Assembly (NCBI RefSeq): GCF_000265205.3
Contig: NC_018000.1
Location: forward strand, 1,116,001 to 1,180,000
Direction of reading: 5' to 3'
Length of the DNA: 64,000 nt
DNA from: Sinorhizobium fredii USDA 257
Lineage (GTDB): Bacteria; Pseudomonadota; Alphaproteobacteria; Rhizobiales; Rhizobiaceae
Positions 44,514 to 53,324 of the stretch are shown piece after piece. Position numbers and translations under genes: made by a program. The first letter of the stretch is position 1. Each line of letters starts with the position of its first letter. Under the pieces are notes generated by a model. The model made no database searches. It had not been told where the DNA came from and worked only from the letters and a program-made list of their open reading frames with translations.

Positions 44514-46037
44514 TCAGTTCTCGCGCATGCCGTGCCGGAAGGCGTCCGTCAAGGGTTGTGTCAGGTAGGACAGCACGGTCCTCTCGCCGGTAGCGACGAT
44601 CACCTCCGCAGGCATGCCGGGCCGCAGCTTTGCGCGGACTTCTTCGGGAAAGCGAGAGACCTGCACGGAAACCTTGAGCTCATAGTAGGGCTCCCGCGTC
44701 ACTTCGTCATGAAGCGCGTCGGCCGCAACCGCGCGTACCTCACCGATCGCAATCGGAGTCGAGCGAGCCTTGAAGGAAGGAAGTCGGATCTCGGCAGGCA
44801 GACCCTCGACAACATTGTTGATGTCCACCGTCGACATCTTGGCCAAAACGATCAGAGTGTCGTCGTCGGGGACAATCTCCATCAAGGTCTCGCCGGGGCG
44901 AACGACGGCTCCAATCGTGTGGACTTTAAAGCCAACGACGCGCCCGGAGCGAGGCGCGCGTATTTCGGTGCGGCTGAGCACATCATCAGCCACATGAAGC
45001 TTTTCGCCGGCGTCGGCGAGTTTGGCGCTGCTCTCGGCAAGCTGTAGCGAGACCTCCTCGAAGGCCTTACGCCCCACTTGCTCGATCTGGAGCCGCGCCT
45101 CGCCGATCGTGTGGCGTTCGGCCGCTATGTCGGCAACGAAAGCCCCAAGCTGACCCTGGAGGTCGGCCCGCTGCCGTTTGAGCGTGGTCAGCCGCGTAAC
45201 CGGAATGATACCCTTATTGGCCAGAGGCGTCAGCTGGTCGTGCTCTTCCGTAATGCTCTCGATTTGTGAACGGGCAGCCTCGCTTCGGGATTGCACGGCC
45301 TCAATCTGCCGTTCGGACTGGGCGATACGCTCTTCCAAAATGGAAACGTCGTTCGTGCGGGCCAAGCGGCGCTTTAGGAACAGTCGCAACTGATCTTGCA
45401 TCGCGCGTTGGGCCAACGTCACGTTTGCAGCTCGCGTGAGCTCGCTCGGGAAAGTGACCATGTCGGCCCCATCCAATTCCGCCTGCAGCCGAGCCTCCTG
45501 GGCAAGCAGCGAGAAGAAGGCGGATCTCGCGATTTCGCCCTGGGCCCGCGCCTCGGTCGGGTCGAGCCGAACGAGCACCTGACCTTCGCCCACATGCGCG
45601 TCGGGCGAGACGAGAACCTCACGTACGATACCGCCCGCAAGGTGCTGCACTGCCTTCCGGTCGGTTTCGACTACAATGGTACCCGAAGCGACCACGGCGC
45701 TGTCGAGTCTGGCCAGAGCGGCCCACCCGCCGAGGATGCCGAAGGTCAGCACGACGATGCCAAAGCCGATCCTCGCAGGCCTGCGCCAGTCGCCGGAGAG
45801 GTTCACGTGTGACGGTTCGTACCCTGCGCCGGCAGGATCCGTTTGCGCGGAAATTGGCGGGAAGGTGGCTCGAGCCGCCTGTGCCCGACGCAAAAGCGAT
45901 AAAATCTTCGGCCCTACCACACCTGTACGAGCGGAGGTCAGGGTCGTGCGGGCGGTCCGCACTAGCTCGCGACCACGCGCTATGGTTGGGACCCTTTTTG
46001 AGATTTCAGGCGTCATGGTTGATCTCGGCGGGCTACG
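44514..46037 (-). CDS. type I secretion membrane fusion protein (HlyD/PrtE type)
   Basis: About 507 residues. A cytoplasmic N terminus precedes one membrane helix (PARIGFGIVVLTFGILGGWA, about residue 90). A lipoyl-like/beta-barrel region begins VVASGTIVVETDRKAVQHLA, a long coiled coil spans about residues 190-370, and a conserved C-terminal beta domain contains RTEIRAPRSGRVVGFKVHTI. It bridges the inner-membrane ABC exporter and the outer-membrane channel. Its start is uncertain: ATG at 46037 overlaps the ABC stop by 3 bases, while 46016 and 46091 are alternatives. No TolC-like gene lies in the window, so the outer-membrane partner is encoded elsewhere. Confidence 0.9.
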   Translation of the reverse strand, partial: RSPPRSTMTPEISKRVPTIARGRELVRTARTTLTSARTGVVGPKILSLLRRAQAARATFPPISAQTDPAGAGYEPSHVNLSGDWRRPARIGFGIVVLTFGILGGWAALARLDSAVVASGTIVVETDRKAVQHLAGGIVREVLVSPDAHVGEGQVLVRLDPTEARAQGEIARSAFFSLLAQEARLQAELDGADMVTFPSELTRAANVTLAQRAMQDQLRLFLKRRLARTNDVSILEERIAQSERQIEAVQSRSEAARSQIESITEEHDQLTPLANKGIIPVTRLTTLKRQRADLQGQLGAFVADIAAERHTIGEARLQIEQVGRKAFEEVSLQLAESSAKLADAGEKLHVADDVLSRTEIRAPRSGRVVGFKVHTIGAVVRPGETLMEIVPDDDTLIVLAKMSTVDINNVVEGLPAEIRLPSFKARSTPIAIGEVRAVAADALHDEVTREPYYELKVSVQVSRFPEEVRAKLRPGMPAEVIVATGERTVLSYLTQPLTDAFRHGMREN

Positions 46038-47820
46038 CATCGACGCGTGGCCTGAGGAGAGGAGTCGAGGCTGATGCTGGCGGTCCGGCACGCCCCCCGT
46101 CCCAGACAGGCCGCCGCGGTGCCGACGCTACATTCGGCCCGACGATGGATGGCAGCAACTGGTCCCGGCTGCCCATCTGCGCGACCCGTCCTTCTTGCAT
46201 AATGATAATTCGATCCACCACGGACAGGAGGTTCGGCCTGTGTGTCACGATCACAACGGTCTTTCGGTCGCTCCTGAGTCTTTCGATGACCCGGACCAGT
46301 GCTCGGTTGCCATCGCCATCCAAGTTAGCATCAGGCTCATCGAGGACGACGAAGCTCGGCTTGCCGAACAGGGCTCGCGCGAGACCAACCCTTTGCCGCT
46401 GGCCACCCGATAGTCCAATTCCATCCTCCCCGATATCGGTCATATATCCGTTGGGGAGACGCTGGATCATCTCGTGCGCAGAGGCGTGTGTTGCCGCCTC
46501 AATCACCTGGGTATCTGCTGCGTCTGCCCGGAAACGCGCAATATTGTCGCGCACTGAACCGGAGAATAGCTCGACGTCCTGGGGCAGGTAACCCAGAGCA
46601 GAGCCGAGTTGGTCTGGATCGTAATGGCGCAAATCGTTGCCATCGAGTCTCACGCATCCTTGTGCCGGGGACCACGCACCCACAAGCGCACGTGCGAGCG
46701 AGGATTTGCCAGAGCCAGATGGTCCGACGAGCGCGACGATCTCCCCGGCCTTCAGCGTAAACGTCGCGCCCATGACGAGCGGCGTGTTCGTGCCGGGGGC
46801 GAGGACGACAAGGTTCTCCGCGGAAACGATGCCCGAGGCGTCAGGCAGGCGCATGCGCCCGGTAAGGAGTGGGTTCTCGTCGAATGTCCGTTCCAGGCGC
46901 GCACGGGCGCTGCGCGCGGAGACGATACTTTTCCATTGCGCCACCATAATCTCGATCGGAGCAAGCGCCCGACCCATGATAAGCGATGCGGCGAACAAGA
47001 CGCCTGCCGAGATGTCCTGGTGAATAGCTAGGTACGCGCCGACGCCCATCATGCCGACTTGAATGGCCATGCGCAGGAATTTGGACAACGCCAGAAAGGT
47101 GCCTCCGCGCTCGCCTGCACTGACGGAGCTAGCAAGCGCTTCGTCACGGATTCTGGCGCACCGTGATTGGATAGCAGGCCCCATGCCGAGCCCCCGAATT
47201 GCCTCTGCATTGCGCAGTGAGGAGCCCAGCCCATCGATGGCGCGAATGTTCGTGAGTGAGGCTCGTAAGAGCAAGCCCTTCGTGGCGCGCTCATTTACAA
47301 TTGCAATCGTCACGATCGCCACTGCGCCGACCAGGGCCACAAGGCCGATCAGCGGATGAAGCAGGAAGCAGATCACGAGATAGATCGGCGCCCAAGGCGC
47401 GTCCATCAGCGCCATCATGACGCCGCCCGAAAGGATTTCGCGCATGAGATCGAGATCGCGCATGGTCTGCGCGTGATTTGATCCACGGGAACGCAGCGCC
47501 GAGGAGAGCGCCGCCTCGAAGGCGGGAGCGGACAAGAGCCGGTCGAACCGCACGCCGGCCTGCTGGAGAATACGGCTCCGGAAATGTTCAAGAGCCACAT
47601 AGGTCATCAGAAGCACACCGACGATCACCGAGAGCATGACGAGCGTGACTTCATTACGACTCGTGAGGACGCGGTCATAAATCTGCATTGTGTACAGCGG
47701 AGACACGAACATGAGGAGATTGACGAAGAGCGAAAGCCCGCCGGCCGCAAGGAGTCCCGGACGGATTTCGCGCAAGGCTCCCGTGAGCGGCGATGGCGCC
47801 TGCAAGGGGGGATTGGTCAT
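46033..47820 (-). CDS. type I secretion ABC transporter (PrtD type)
   Basis: 595 residues: six membrane helices in the first 320, then a complete ATPase. Walker A is GPSGSGKSSLARALVG, the signature is [16 protein letters not shown], and Walker B is SFVVLDEPDANLDGDG. The order and length match PrtD/PrsD-type exporters, which lack the C39-like domain of HlyB. It exports unfolded proteins recognised by a C-terminal signal. Its partner, the HlyD-type gene, follows with a 5-base overlap. The beta-helix gene 160 bases upstream is the best substrate candidate. Confidence 0.93.
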   Translation of the reverse strand: MTNPPLQAPSPLTGALREIRPGLLAAGGLSLFVNLLMFVSPLYTMQIYDRVLTSRNEVTLVMLSVIVGVLLMTYVALEHFRSRILQQAGVRFDRLLSAPAFEAALSSALRSRGSNHAQTMRDLDLMREILSGGVMMALMDAPWAPIYLVICFLLHPLIGLVALVGAVAIVTIAIVNERATKGLLLRASLTNIRAIDGLGSSLRNAEAIRGLGMGPAIQSRCARIRDEALASSVSAGERGGTFLALSKFLRMAIQVGMMGVGAYLAIHQDISAGVLFAASLIMGRALAPIEIMVAQWKSIVSARSARARLERTFDENPLLTGRMRLPDASGIVSAENLVVLAPGTNTPLVMGATFTLKAGEIVALVGPSGSGKSSLARALVGAWSPAQGCVRLDGNDLRHYDPDQLGSALGYLPQDVELFSGSVRDNIARFRADAADTQVIEAATHASAHEMIQRLPNGYMTDIGEDGIGLSGGQRQRVGLARALFGKPSFVVLDEPDANLDGDGNRALVRVIERLRSDRKTVVIVTHRPNLLSVVDRIIIMQEGRVAQMGSRDQLLPSIVGPNVASAPRRPVWDGGRAGPPASASTPLLRPRVDA

Positions 47821-47899
47821 CTGTCTTAATCCAATGAAGCCGTCGCGGGCGTCCTGCCTTTGACCATCGTCAAGTCTCAGTTCGCAAGAACGGAAGCCA

Positions 47900-47927
47900 G
47901 GCGGGCAGGGCCTGAGCCCTGCCCGCC
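47900..47927 (-). terminator. strong hairpin between the beta-helix and type I secretion genes
   Basis: A perfect 12-bp GC-rich stem (47900-47911 with 47916-47927) has the tetraloop CTGA and no T run on the minus strand. It lies 53 bases past the beta-helix stop and 80 bases before the exporter gene. It may reduce exporter expression relative to its presumed substrate. Confidence 0.55.
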
Positions 47928-47980
47928 GGGCGGTGCCGAAGTGTGGCGCAACCGTCTATTGCAGCCAGTTGTGCTGCCGT

Positions 47981-49189
47981 TCAGACTGCGTAGTCCCAGG
48001 CGAACTGGTTATCGATATGTGCCATTGGGGTGGCGGTGGGGTCCTCATCCACATCGGCTACGACCGCCTTTGAGGCGTCCCACACGATGTTGTTGGGATT
48101 GCCGGGGTTGGTGTAGGTCGAGTTCAGGATACTGACACCGCCTGAACTGACATTCCAGATCAGTCCATTCGACGAGGGAAGGCCGCGGCCCTGGTCCTCG
48201 TTGATACCATCGAACGATCTCGTATCATCAAAGGTCACATCGCTCGCGTAGGACGAGAACGCGCCATTGCCCTGATGGATGGCGTCAACGTTTTGCACGC
48301 TGCCGCCGGTCGATCCGTTCTCGAACATGACGCCCACGCCGGTCTGAGAGTTGTTACCGTCGATCACCCCGTTAGAGATCGTCGTGTTTGGGCTGGCATA
48401 GACCGAGACGATGTCCTCAGGATGCGAGTTGGCGGCGTCGTTGACGGCATAAAAGTCGCTCAGCGAACTATTGCCCGAGTTGTTGAACTGGACGAACTGA
48501 CCGCGCGGGAAGGGGCCATGGAAGTCGTAGCCATCCACGTGCGAAAGATCCGCGCCGGGCGAGTTCACGAGATAGATGCCGGTCGAGCCTTCCCGCACCG
48601 TGGTGTTCTGAACGGTCAGGTTCTCGGCATTTTCTGCCCTGATGTTGATGATGTCCGCGCTCGTCTCGGGGGCGATTCCCGCCGGCGGGTCGGCGTTAAT
48701 GACCTCGGTGTTCTCGATCGTGACGCCGGTTGCGCCCGATACTGACACCCCGTCGCCCTCGACGTGATGAATACGGCAATTGCGCAGAATGACATTGTCA
48801 TGCGTAATCGAGACTGCGTCCCCATTGGTGACGTAGATGTCAAGATTTTCAATCACCTGGCCGTCATATTCAGAGTGGATCGGCGTGGTGGTGTGCGTAA
48901 GACCCGGCGCTGGCTGCGTGGTTGCCGTCGACGGGGAAGCCGTCGAGGTGGAAGCGGGGGAAGTGGGAGCCTCGGTCGTCACGGTCGAGGTCGGGCTCGT
49001 GGAAACGGTGGAAGTGGGGACCTCGGTCGTCACGGTCGAGGTCGGGCTCGGCGTGGAAGTGGTGGAAGTGGGAGCCTCGGTCGTCACAGTCGAGCTCGGG
49101 CTCGACGCTGTCTCTATCGTTGAGCCGGAGCTGCTCAACCCTTCCGAGTGTTTCCAATGCATTTCCTTGCCGTAATTCTTCGACCTCAT
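47981..49189 (-). CDS. Thr-rich beta-helix protein, probable type I secretion substrate
   Basis: 402 residues. Residues about 20-95 are low-complexity Thr/Ser/Pro-rich repeats (three copies of a STVTTE-A/V-PTST unit). The rest is a parallel beta-helix: QVIENLDIYVTNGDAVSITH, NVILRNCRIHHVEGDGVSV, GVTIENTEVINADPP and others. It shares distinctive segments with the 34.6-kb protein (GPFPRGQ-VQFN, TGVGVMFE, QGNGAFS). It has no signal peptide, ends with an acidic/hydrophobic FAWDYAV, and precedes PrtD- and HlyD-type genes. These features fit type I secretion. A role in binding or cleaving the local polysaccharide is possible but unproven. Confidence 0.75.
   Translation of the reverse strand: MRSKNYGKEMHWKHSEGLSSSGSTIETASSPSSTVTTEAPTSTTSTPSPTSTVTTEVPTSTVSTSPTSTVTTEAPTSPASTSTASPSTATTQPAPGLTHTTTPIHSEYDGQVIENLDIYVTNGDAVSITHDNVILRNCRIHHVEGDGVSVSGATGVTIENTEVINADPPAGIAPETSADIINIRAENAENLTVQNTTVREGSTGIYLVNSPGADLSHVDGYDFHGPFPRGQFVQFNNSGNSSLSDFYAVNDAANSHPEDIVSVYASPNTTISNGVIDGNNSQTGVGVMFENGSTGGSVQNVDAIHQGNGAFSSYASDVTFDDTRSFDGINEDQGRGLPSSNGLIWNVSSGGVSILNSTYTNPGNPNNIVWDASKAVVADVDEDPTATPMAHIDNQFAWDYAV
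48960..49104 (-). repeat. three tandem 40-base repeats encoding the Thr-rich segment
   Basis: Near-identical 40-base units lie at 48960-48999, 49011-49050 and 49065-49104, separated by 11 and 14 bases of variable sequence. They encode the STVTTE-A/V-PTST repeats of the beta-helix protein. Period lengths of 51 and 54 bases keep the reading frame, and the copy number could change by slippage or recombination. Confidence 0.85.
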
Positions 49190-49457
49190 GTGTTTCTCCA
49201 GTTAGAACATTTTTCCTGCAAGTATCACTTCAGCGAAGGACACTCATCGACAATAAACGATACTTCATGGTTTCAATGAAAACTCGGATACTACAACCAG
49301 AAATTTCGTCTTCTTAAGATAATGCTAACCTTAATGACCAAAATACGGCACGGATGTGGCTATACTGGGAAGACTCTTCGATAAGCGGCGCTTCTTTCAA
49401 GCTCGTGCCAACGTCGGATTGTAGACCTCGTCGTGATGTATCGGATCACGCGTGGTC
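49190..49457. other. intergenic region between the beta-helix gene and an ISAs1 remnant
   Basis: 268 bases, AT-rich near 49215-49345, which should include the minus-strand promoter of the beta-helix gene. No gene or clear promoter pair was found. Confidence 0.4.
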
Positions 49458-50250
49458 TCATCGCCCCGCTATTCGGATATGGGCGATGGCTTTGATGAGA
49501 TAGTCGTCGTTCCAGGCGCACTTTTTGATGCGGTGGGCGATTGGAACCTTGCCGGTGTCGGCGAACTGAAGGATGTTCCTGGCGATGCGGGTCAGGAGCG
49601 CGACGTTGTCGGGGGGCATTGTCCTTGCGGGCTCGGCTGAGGTCCTCACGCAGATGAACGTCGAGCATCCAGTGTAGGCCGTTCTCGATCTGCCAATGGG
49701 CGCGGGTCAGAGCGCCTCTTGTGGCGAGGGCACGGTGGAGGCCATGAACAGCCGTGTTTTCGGCTTTGCTGCGCCGCGCCGCTGCTGACGCGGATGGAGG
49801 CCTTGTGGCCGGGCATCAGCGGCTTGGCCGGCGCCGCAACCTCGGCCAGCCGCCATTCGTCGCGGCCATTGTTGACCTTGCTGATCTCGGCGCGGTCCGG
49901 CGTGAAGCCTGTCAGCCGCTCCTGCGCGGCTTTCTGCCACAGGCGGTTTCCCTTCAGGGCCAACAGGTAATCGCCGCCGCGTTCGGTGATCGCCTGGGCC
50001 ATGCGCCGATGGCAGTGAAGCGCATCGGCGGTGATCAATCGGTCCGTGAGATCAAGCAGATCGATCACCTGAAGGGCGGTCTCGACCTCGTTGTCGCCGG
50101 CCTTCGGCGTGGCCGCGGCCAAGCACAGCCGGGATGGTGGGTGCGAAGGCCGAGACCGTCAGCGGCGGACTGGCCACGAGCCCGCCTCGTAGGCCCGCCC
50201 GAAGGCGTCCGGGTCGATGAGGCGCAAAAGCCGCGGAGTTGATCCTCGGC
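49458..50250 (-). pseudogene. degraded ISAs1-family transposase
   Basis: The minus strand encodes pieces of one ISAs1 transposase in different frames: AAATPKAGDNEVETALQVID and TADALHCHRRMAQAITERGG near 49950-50120; LALKGNRLWQKAAQERLTGF and KVNNGRDEWRLAEVAAPAKP to about 49800; then MLDVHLREDLSRARKDNAP near 49620-49670; and PPDNVALLTRIARNILQFAD with the C-terminal DDYLIKAIAHIRIA to 49458. At least two frameshifts are present and the N-terminal region is missing or unrecognisable. I found no matching terminal repeats. It is an inactive remnant. Confidence 0.8.
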
Positions 50251-50252
50251 AA

Positions 50253-50889
50253 AGCAGGCGGTATCAGGCCGCCGCGACCCTAGCCGCTTCGCATCGCCAA
50301 TCTGGAAGAATTCCTGTTAGCGAGCGTCCTGGGGCGGCGGCGAATAGCCGAGAAAGCGCTCAACACCGTCATCCAGGACTTGGATGTGCGAGGCCACTCG
50401 ACGCGCCCGACCGTTGGGGCTCCGAAAGCAAAGCGAGATACTGAATTCGCATTAGCCCTTATTGGCGATATTATGTTGAGTTCGATTCGATGTAATATCC
50501 ACGGCAATGACATTGTGCGTCTCACGGACAGCGGACGCTGAAAACGTCGATACTCAGCATTGGGCTTGGCGACAGCGACAAGGCCCATCCCGAATCCCCG
50601 GGGGCGCTGTCCGTCGCATGTCGTGATTGCACGGCAGGCAGATGAGGAGGACCGCATCTTTGTCTCAAAAGGCAATAGGAGATCATGTCGAAATCCGCTG
50701 CCGAAAAGTGTTGTTTGTGATGTCTATTTCGAATGAATTTTAGCAAACGAATTCACGTTCTCTTGCGTCTGTATTTGGCACTTCTCGCAAGGATGTTCTT
50801 CTTGAAACAGTGACATAAGCCCGCTGTTCAGCCGCTCCTCGTGCCCGAGTAACTGGTGTGCCGGGGAGTTGTATAGGGGAGTTGTGATC
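50253..50889. other. intergenic region upstream of the second LuxR-type gene
   Basis: About 640 bases without a supported gene. The segment from about 50690 to 50790 is AT-rich and probably includes the plus-strand promoter of the regulator. TGGCACTTCTCGCAA near 50776 resembles a sigma-54 site but has the wrong spacing. Confidence 0.4.
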
Positions 50890-51660
50890 ATGCATTCAGT
50901 GGCCCGAACATACGAGCATAGCGCGCTCGAATTCCATACTCAGGATCGGTTACTTACCGGCGAGGCGACCAAGGAAACGTCCGAAAGAGCAGCACCCGAC
51001 TCGGCTCTGCTCCTACTGGATCGTCGCACCCTTGATAGGCAATGTCTGGCCCAATGCCTCGTGACGCATGGCGTAGACATAGAGGTCTTGGCCTTCGGAT
51101 CGATCGATGAATGGCGAAGGGATAGAGATCCTCATCCGCCCCTGTCAGCAATTCTGTTGAGTTTGGGCGCCCGAAAAGCGACCGATCCCAGCATTGCATC
51201 CGAGATAGCGGACTCGGTGAAGGAATTTCGTCCGATTCCCGTCGTGGTCCTATCCGATGCGGACGAACTGGCTCAGATCCTCATGGCACTGGATTGCGGG
51301 GCCAGGGGCTACATTCCATCCTCGGTCGGCGTTGACGTCTGCGTGGCGGCCGTCGATCTGGCGCGGGCAGGGGGGATATTCGTTCCCGCGGACAGTGTCC
51401 TCGGGTACGCCGCAACGAGCGCCGGCGAGGAATCGGCACGACCTGGTGCGGCCATGTTCACACGGCGGCAAGAAGACGTCATCCGGGCGCTCAGGCGCGG
51501 CAAGGCGAACAAGATCATTGCCCACGAGCTCAACCTGCACGAGAGCACCGTGAAGGTGCACGTCCGGAACATCATGAAAAAGCTGAAGGCCACAAACAGG
51601 ACCGAGGTGGCTTACAAAGCCAGCCAGATGCTTCCAGCCGAAGCCGGAACCCTAGCCTAG
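50890..51660 (+). CDS. LuxR-type regulator with pseudo-receiver domain
   Basis: 256 residues; the ATG at 50890 is preferred over the TTG at 50869 because AGGGGAG lies at proper distance. The N-terminal half is receiver-like (SALLLLDRRTLDRQCLAQCL, IPVVVLSDADELAQILMALD, GARGYIPSSVGVDVCVAAVD). The residue at the phosphorylation site is Ser (SAILLSLGA instead of LLLD), and the conserved Lys of the G-x-x-x-K segment is also Ser. The LuxR HTH is complete (FTRRQEDVIRALRRGKANKI and IAHELNLHESTVKVHVRNIM). It directly precedes the mannose genes and probably controls polysaccharide genes without phosphorelay input. Confidence 0.85.
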   Translation: MHSVARTYEHSALEFHTQDRLLTGEATKETSERAAPDSALLLLDRRTLDRQCLAQCLVTHGVDIEVLAFGSIDEWRRDRDPHPPLSAILLSLGARKATDPSIASEIADSVKEFRPIPVVVLSDADELAQILMALDCGARGYIPSSVGVDVCVAAVDLARAGGIFVPADSVLGYAATSAGEESARPGAAMFTRRQEDVIRALRRGKANKIIAHELNLHESTVKVHVRNIMKKLKATNRTEVAYKASQMLPAEAGTLA

Positions 51661-51717
51661 CCATGGTTGCTGGAGCGAGGCTCTTTCCAATCGTTTCAAC
51701 AGCCGGCGGTATGCGAG

Positions 51718-53268
51718 ATGGCGCAGATGGATCTTGTTTCCTTTAAACCAGGCTCGCCGCATGAGCCGCTCTACGAATCCGATCGGTTTGCACTCGAAAC
51801 GAGCGCGCTGATCAGACCGACAGGGTTTCGGGAGTATGACGCGCGGTGGTGGTTCGGTCGGCCGGACGACAGGAAGCCTCCAGAGCTAAATTTGATGGGG
51901 GTGCAGGCGCTGGGAATGGGGCTCGGCACCTTCATCCGACGCTCGGGCGCCGGTCCCGAGATTGTGACGGGGCATGACTTCCGCTCCTACTCGCTTGCCA
52001 TCAAGCTCGCCTTGGTCAGTGGGCTGATGGCCGCCGGCGCGCGGGTCAAGGACATCGGCCTGGCTCTGTCGCCGATGGCCTATTTCGCGCAATTCGCGCT
52101 CGACGTGCCGTCGGTGGCGATGGTCACCGCTTCGCACAACGAGAACGGTTGGACGGGCGTCAAAATGGGCACGGCCCGGCCGCTGACTTTCGGACCCGAC
52201 GAGATGGCCGAGTTGAAAAGGATAGTGCTGGAGGCCGACTTCGACCTCGCCGGCGGCGGCGCCTATGAGTTCGTCCCGGACTTCCGCCAGCGCTACATCG
52301 ACGATCTGACCCGTGGCAAGCTGATCGCCCGGAAGTTGAAAGTCGTGGTGGCATGCGGAAATGGCACCGCCGGCGCCTTCGCGCCCCAGGTGCTGGAGCG
52401 GATCGGCTGTGAGGTGATCCCGCTCGACTGCGAGCTCGACCATTCCTTCCCGCGCTATAATCCCAATCCCGAGGACCTGGCGATGCTCCATGCCATCCGG
52501 GACAAGGTGCTGGAAAGCGGCGCCGATGTGGGGCTGGGCTTCGACGGCGACGGCGATCGCTGCGGGGTGATCGATAATGAAGGCGGCGAGATCTTCGCCG
52601 ACAAGGTCGGAGTGATGCTGGCACGGGATTTATCCGCCTTGCATCCCCAATCGGTGTTCGTGGTCGATGTGAAGTCGACGGGGCTGTTCGCGGCCGATCC
52701 GGTGTTGAAGGCAAACGGCGCTCGCGCCGACTATTGGAAGACCGGCCATTCCTACATCAAGCGCAGGGTCGCCGAACTCGGCGCCATCGCGGGTTTCGAA
52801 AAATCGGGGCACTTCTTCTTCAACCCGCCTCTCGGGCGCGGCTATGACGACGGACTGATCACCGCGATCTCCGTCTGCGAGATGCTCGACCGCAATCCGG
52901 ACAGGAGCATGGCCGAGCTCTATCGGGCTCTTCCCGTGACCTGGAGCTCGCCGACGATGTCGCCGCATTGCGGCGACGAGGTGAAATACGACGTCGTCGA
53001 GCGCGTGGTGGAGCGGTTCAGGACCATGCAGCGCGACGGCCTGCCGATTGCCGGTCAGAAGATCGCCGATCTGGTCACCGTGAACGGCGTACGTGTGGTG
53101 ATTGAGGACGGCACTTGGGGTCTGGTGCGGGCCTCCTCCAACAAGCCGGAGCTTGTCGTCGTGGTGGAAAGCCCGGTCTCGGAAGCACAGCAGCGGGCCA
53201 TGTTCGCGGCGGTAGACCGCGTTCTCAGGGAGCATGCGGAGGTAGGCCCCTACAACCAGACGTTCTGA
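51718..53268 (+). CDS. manB: phosphomannomutase
   Basis: Alpha-D-phosphohexomutase of 516 residues that interconverts mannose 6-phosphate and mannose 1-phosphate (possibly also the glucose forms). The phosphoserine loop reads TASHNENGWTGVKMG near residue 139, the magnesium loop GFDGDGDRCGVID near 276, and the sugar-binding GFEKSGHFFFN follows. The start is probably 51718 or 51727; a TTG at 51667 would add residues with no homology. It sits 57 bases before the guanylyltransferase fusion gene, and the two make GDP-mannose. Confidence 0.92.
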   Translation: MAQMDLVSFKPGSPHEPLYESDRFALETSALIRPTGFREYDARWWFGRPDDRKPPELNLMGVQALGMGLGTFIRRSGAGPEIVTGHDFRSYSLAIKLALVSGLMAAGARVKDIGLALSPMAYFAQFALDVPSVAMVTASHNENGWTGVKMGTARPLTFGPDEMAELKRIVLEADFDLAGGGAYEFVPDFRQRYIDDLTRGKLIARKLKVVVACGNGTAGAFAPQVLERIGCEVIPLDCELDHSFPRYNPNPEDLAMLHAIRDKVLESGADVGLGFDGDGDRCGVIDNEGGEIFADKVGVMLARDLSALHPQSVFVVDVKSTGLFAADPVLKANGARADYWKTGHSYIKRRVAELGAIAGFEKSGHFFFNPPLGRGYDDGLITAISVCEMLDRNPDRSMAELYRALPVTWSSPTMSPHCGDEVKYDVVERVVERFRTMQRDGLPIAGQKIADLVTVNGVRVVIEDGTWGLVRASSNKPELVVVVESPVSEAQQRAMFAAVDRVLREHAEVGPYNQTF

Positions 53269-53324
53269 GCGGCATGACGTGTGCGGTATTCCGCCGGGCG
53301 GCGAGCAAGGGAAGGGACGAGAGA

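Noticed and set aside
50760..50800. possible sigma-54 promoter TGGCACTTCTCGCAA
   Set aside because: The spacing between the GG and GC elements is two bases short of the required distance.
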